6,940 bases of DNA, from the NCBI GenBank assembly GCA_913773825.1, contig CAJYHH010000255.1:1-6940 (forward strand), in the 5' to 3' direction. A model generated the notes under the pieces. The model had not been told where the DNA came from, ran no database searches, and was given only the letters and a program-made list of their open reading frames with translations. A program made the translations under genes and the position numbers. The DNA is from Candidatus Sericytochromatia bacterium. GTDB taxonomy: Bacteria > Cyanobacteriota > Sericytochromatia > UBA7694. Shown piece by piece: positions 5,505 to 6,940 of the stretch (within the stretch, counting starts at the first letter, position 1; every line of letters starts with the position of its first letter).

Positions 5505-6940
5505 ATGCTCTCAAGCGAGATCCCGCCTTCAGACGTCTATGCCATTCTCGCCGGTCTTGCCCGGCGTCAGTTGGGTGATGGTCCCAATCGGGTTGTGGAC
5601 GCTTATCTCAAACAAGAGGCAGATCGTACAGCTCATCATTTATTACAGAACAATACTGTTGAGCTGCGCTTAAGTGAACATGGTCTAAACCTGCGCCAGA
5701 TCCTGCAGCGCAATGCGATTGAAACCTGGCAGAGCCTGCATCGCCCGCTTGAGCCTTTTGGCGAAGTGCCAGAGCGTTGTCCGGCTTGTGCCAGTTTAAT
5801 GCTGGGTAAATGGCGCTGTGAACTCTGTGGTTTAGAGTTGTTTCGCTGGCGTGCAAACTCTGAGCGAGCCCCTCTCGACAGTATGGGCGTGCTGCCCTGG
5901 CAACACTTACTCCTGCCAGATCCGCGCCGTCGCCGAGTGATTATGCTTAAGCTGAGCCCTCAGCCTGAAGTCGTCTGGCAGATTAGCTTTACACCAGATA
6001 TCTGTGAATCACCTGTTTCTGTGCGTTTATTGCCTGGCCCTGAATTGCTGATTGCAGATTCTAAAGGTAAAGTTTTTATCTGCAATTTATTTGGCGAAGT
6101 CAGTTGGCGCGCGGATTTGCCTCTGCGTGAACCGGTTTATGTCAATGCCAGTCAGGACGGCCAGCGGATTTATATTGCCGACAAAGGCGCTCATCAGGTG
6201 ATGGTGCTTAACCGAGATCAGGAAGTGGTCTGGCAATACGGTGTACCCGGTACGCCCGGCCGCAGTGAAGGTTTATTAGACCGCCCGACTTGTTTGCAGC
6301 CAACCCCCGACGGGACATGGTTAATTTCAGACTCTGGCAATCGACGAGTCATTGAAATCAGTGAATTAGCCTGTAAGCTGCGGCGAATTCATGCTCCTGA
6401 GTCTCATCTTGAGCAGCCAATATGGTGTGAAAGACTGTCTGATGGGCATGTCAGCATCTTAGATGCCCATAGCTATCGTCTCTTAGAATTTGATAGCGAG
6501 CATCATTTAACTGACAGCTGTACGTATTATCAGGATCATTTAGATTCACGTTACCGCTTGGCAGATCCTTTGGCGGTTTTGCGCCGGGAAAACGGCCATT
6601 TTATTTTGGCTAATGCTGAGCGTGTTGTCGAGGTCAATCCCTCACAAAAACGCCTGCTTTGGTTTTCGCTGTTAACCGATTTGCGTCCGCCCGCAACTTT
6701 TCAACGTCGTGAGCTGACAATTGAAAAACCAATGGTTAAAAATCTGGCGCCTACTCGTCTGCAAACGCCGTTTCGACTCATGGAGGCTTTGAAGCAGATT
6801 CCGGTGTTTGAAGACGCGCCGCCAGCGTTTTTTGAAAAAATCAAACTCTGTCTGCGTTATGAAGAGCATCCCGCTGGCAAAATTCTGATTCGCGAAGGCC
6901 AGCGTGGCGACGCGATGTACCTGATTCGCGAAGGCACAGT
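5505..6940 (+). CDS. Zinc ribbon / NHL beta-propeller / cyclic-nucleotide-binding protein, partial
   Basis: The frame is open from the ATG at 5505 to the right edge (478 complete residues; C-terminus missing). Residues 1-90 are mostly helical and unrecognised. A zinc ribbon follows: C92-x2-C95-x9-C105-x2-C108. About residues 125-400 form a beta-propeller of NHL type. Blade motifs recur at IADSKGKV (D185), IADKGAHQV (D226), ISDSGNRRV (D276), ILDAHSYRL (D320) and LANAERVVEV (N370), and blade-end Trp residues lie at 158, 201, 243 and 386. From about 425 (LMEALKQIPVF) it matches the start of a cNMP-binding (CAP/cyclic-nucleotide) domain, with IREGQRGDAMYLIREG reaching the edge. There is no signal peptide, so it should be cytoplasmic. 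By analogy it would be a ligand-gated scaffold or regulator, and the output is not visible. The start has GGAG at 5496-5499, five bases before the ATG. Confidence 0.85.
   Translation, partial: MLSSEIPPSDVYAILAGLARRQLGDGPNRVVDAYLKQEADRTAHHLLQNNTVELRLSEHGLNLRQILQRNAIETWQSLHRPLEPFGEVPERCPACASLMLGKWRCELCGLELFRWRANSERAPLDSMGVLPWQHLLLPDPRRRRVIMLKLSPQPEVVWQISFTPDICESPVSVRLLPGPELLIADSKGKVFICNLFGEVSWRADLPLREPVYVNASQDGQRIYIADKGAHQVMVLNRDQEVVWQYGVPGTPGRSEGLLDRPTCLQPTPDGTWLISDSGNRRVIEISELACKLRRIHAPESHLEQPIWCERLSDGHVSILDAHSYRLLEFDSEHHLTDSCTYYQDHLDSRYRLADPLAVLRRENGHFILANAERVVEVNPSQKRLLWFSLLTDLRPPATFQRRELTIEKPMVKNLAPTRLQTPFRLMEALKQIPVFEDAPPAFFEKIKLCLRYEEHPAGKILIREGQRGDAMYLIREGT

Noticed and set aside
5383..5673. 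Plus-strand open frame of 96 codons at the start of the last gene
   Set aside because: It is out of frame with the zinc-ribbon/NHL protein, which has a better ribosome site and clear domains; no sensible product.
5505..6940. PQQ-dependent dehydrogenase-type propeller
   Set aside because: The blades carry NHL-like D-S-G-N-R-V and blade-end V-V-W motifs. There is no signal peptide and I see no PQQ-binding residues.
1..6940. Defence, toxin-antitoxin or prophage system
   Set aside because: None of the six genes shows hallmark domains, and coding style looks similar across the window with no sign of a mobile element.

Overview
The window holds six protein-coding genes in a moderate-GC bacterial chromosome. 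Two of them run off the edges. I see no mobile element, CRISPR array, tRNA or rRNA. Sec and lipoprotein signal sequences suggest a Gram-negative-type envelope. The family mix (secreted phosphodiester glycosidases, a bestrophin, a DUF547 protein, a cyclic-nucleotide-binding/NHL protein) would fit a cyanobacterium-related heterotroph (Vampirovibrionia or Sericytochromatia type). That placement is a low-confidence guess, because nothing here fixes the taxon.

Layout, left to right. Positions 1-895 (minus) carry the N-terminal 298 residues of a lipoprotein with a divergent phosphodiester glycosidase (NAGPA-like) domain. A 270 bp divergent gap follows, then 1166-1693 (plus), an unrecognised membrane protein with Pro/Gly/Gln/Tyr-rich tails on both sides of a glycine-rich hydrophobic hairpin. 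An 18-bp-stem terminator at 1729-1767 separates it from the convergent gene 1832-2917 (minus), a complete secreted NAGPA-domain protein. That gene has a recognisable sigma-70-type promoter about 150 bp upstream and a leader with crossing inverted repeats. Next is 3192-4133 (minus), a bestrophin-family anion channel. A repeat-rich 349 bp divergent region separates it from 4483-5307 (plus), a DUF547 protein. The last gene, 5505 to the right edge (plus), joins a zinc ribbon, an NHL-type beta-propeller and the start of a cyclic-nucleotide-binding domain.

Most genes look like independent transcription units: orientation changes often and gaps are 140-350 bp. There is no operon logic tying them into one system. 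The clearest themes are two NAGPA-domain envelope proteins within 3 kb, and envelope or membrane localisation for four of the six genes. The last gene is a probable intracellular ligand-sensing scaffold. The most notable non-coding structures are the four-half-site element at 4322-4380 and the crossing inverted repeats at 2964-3010.
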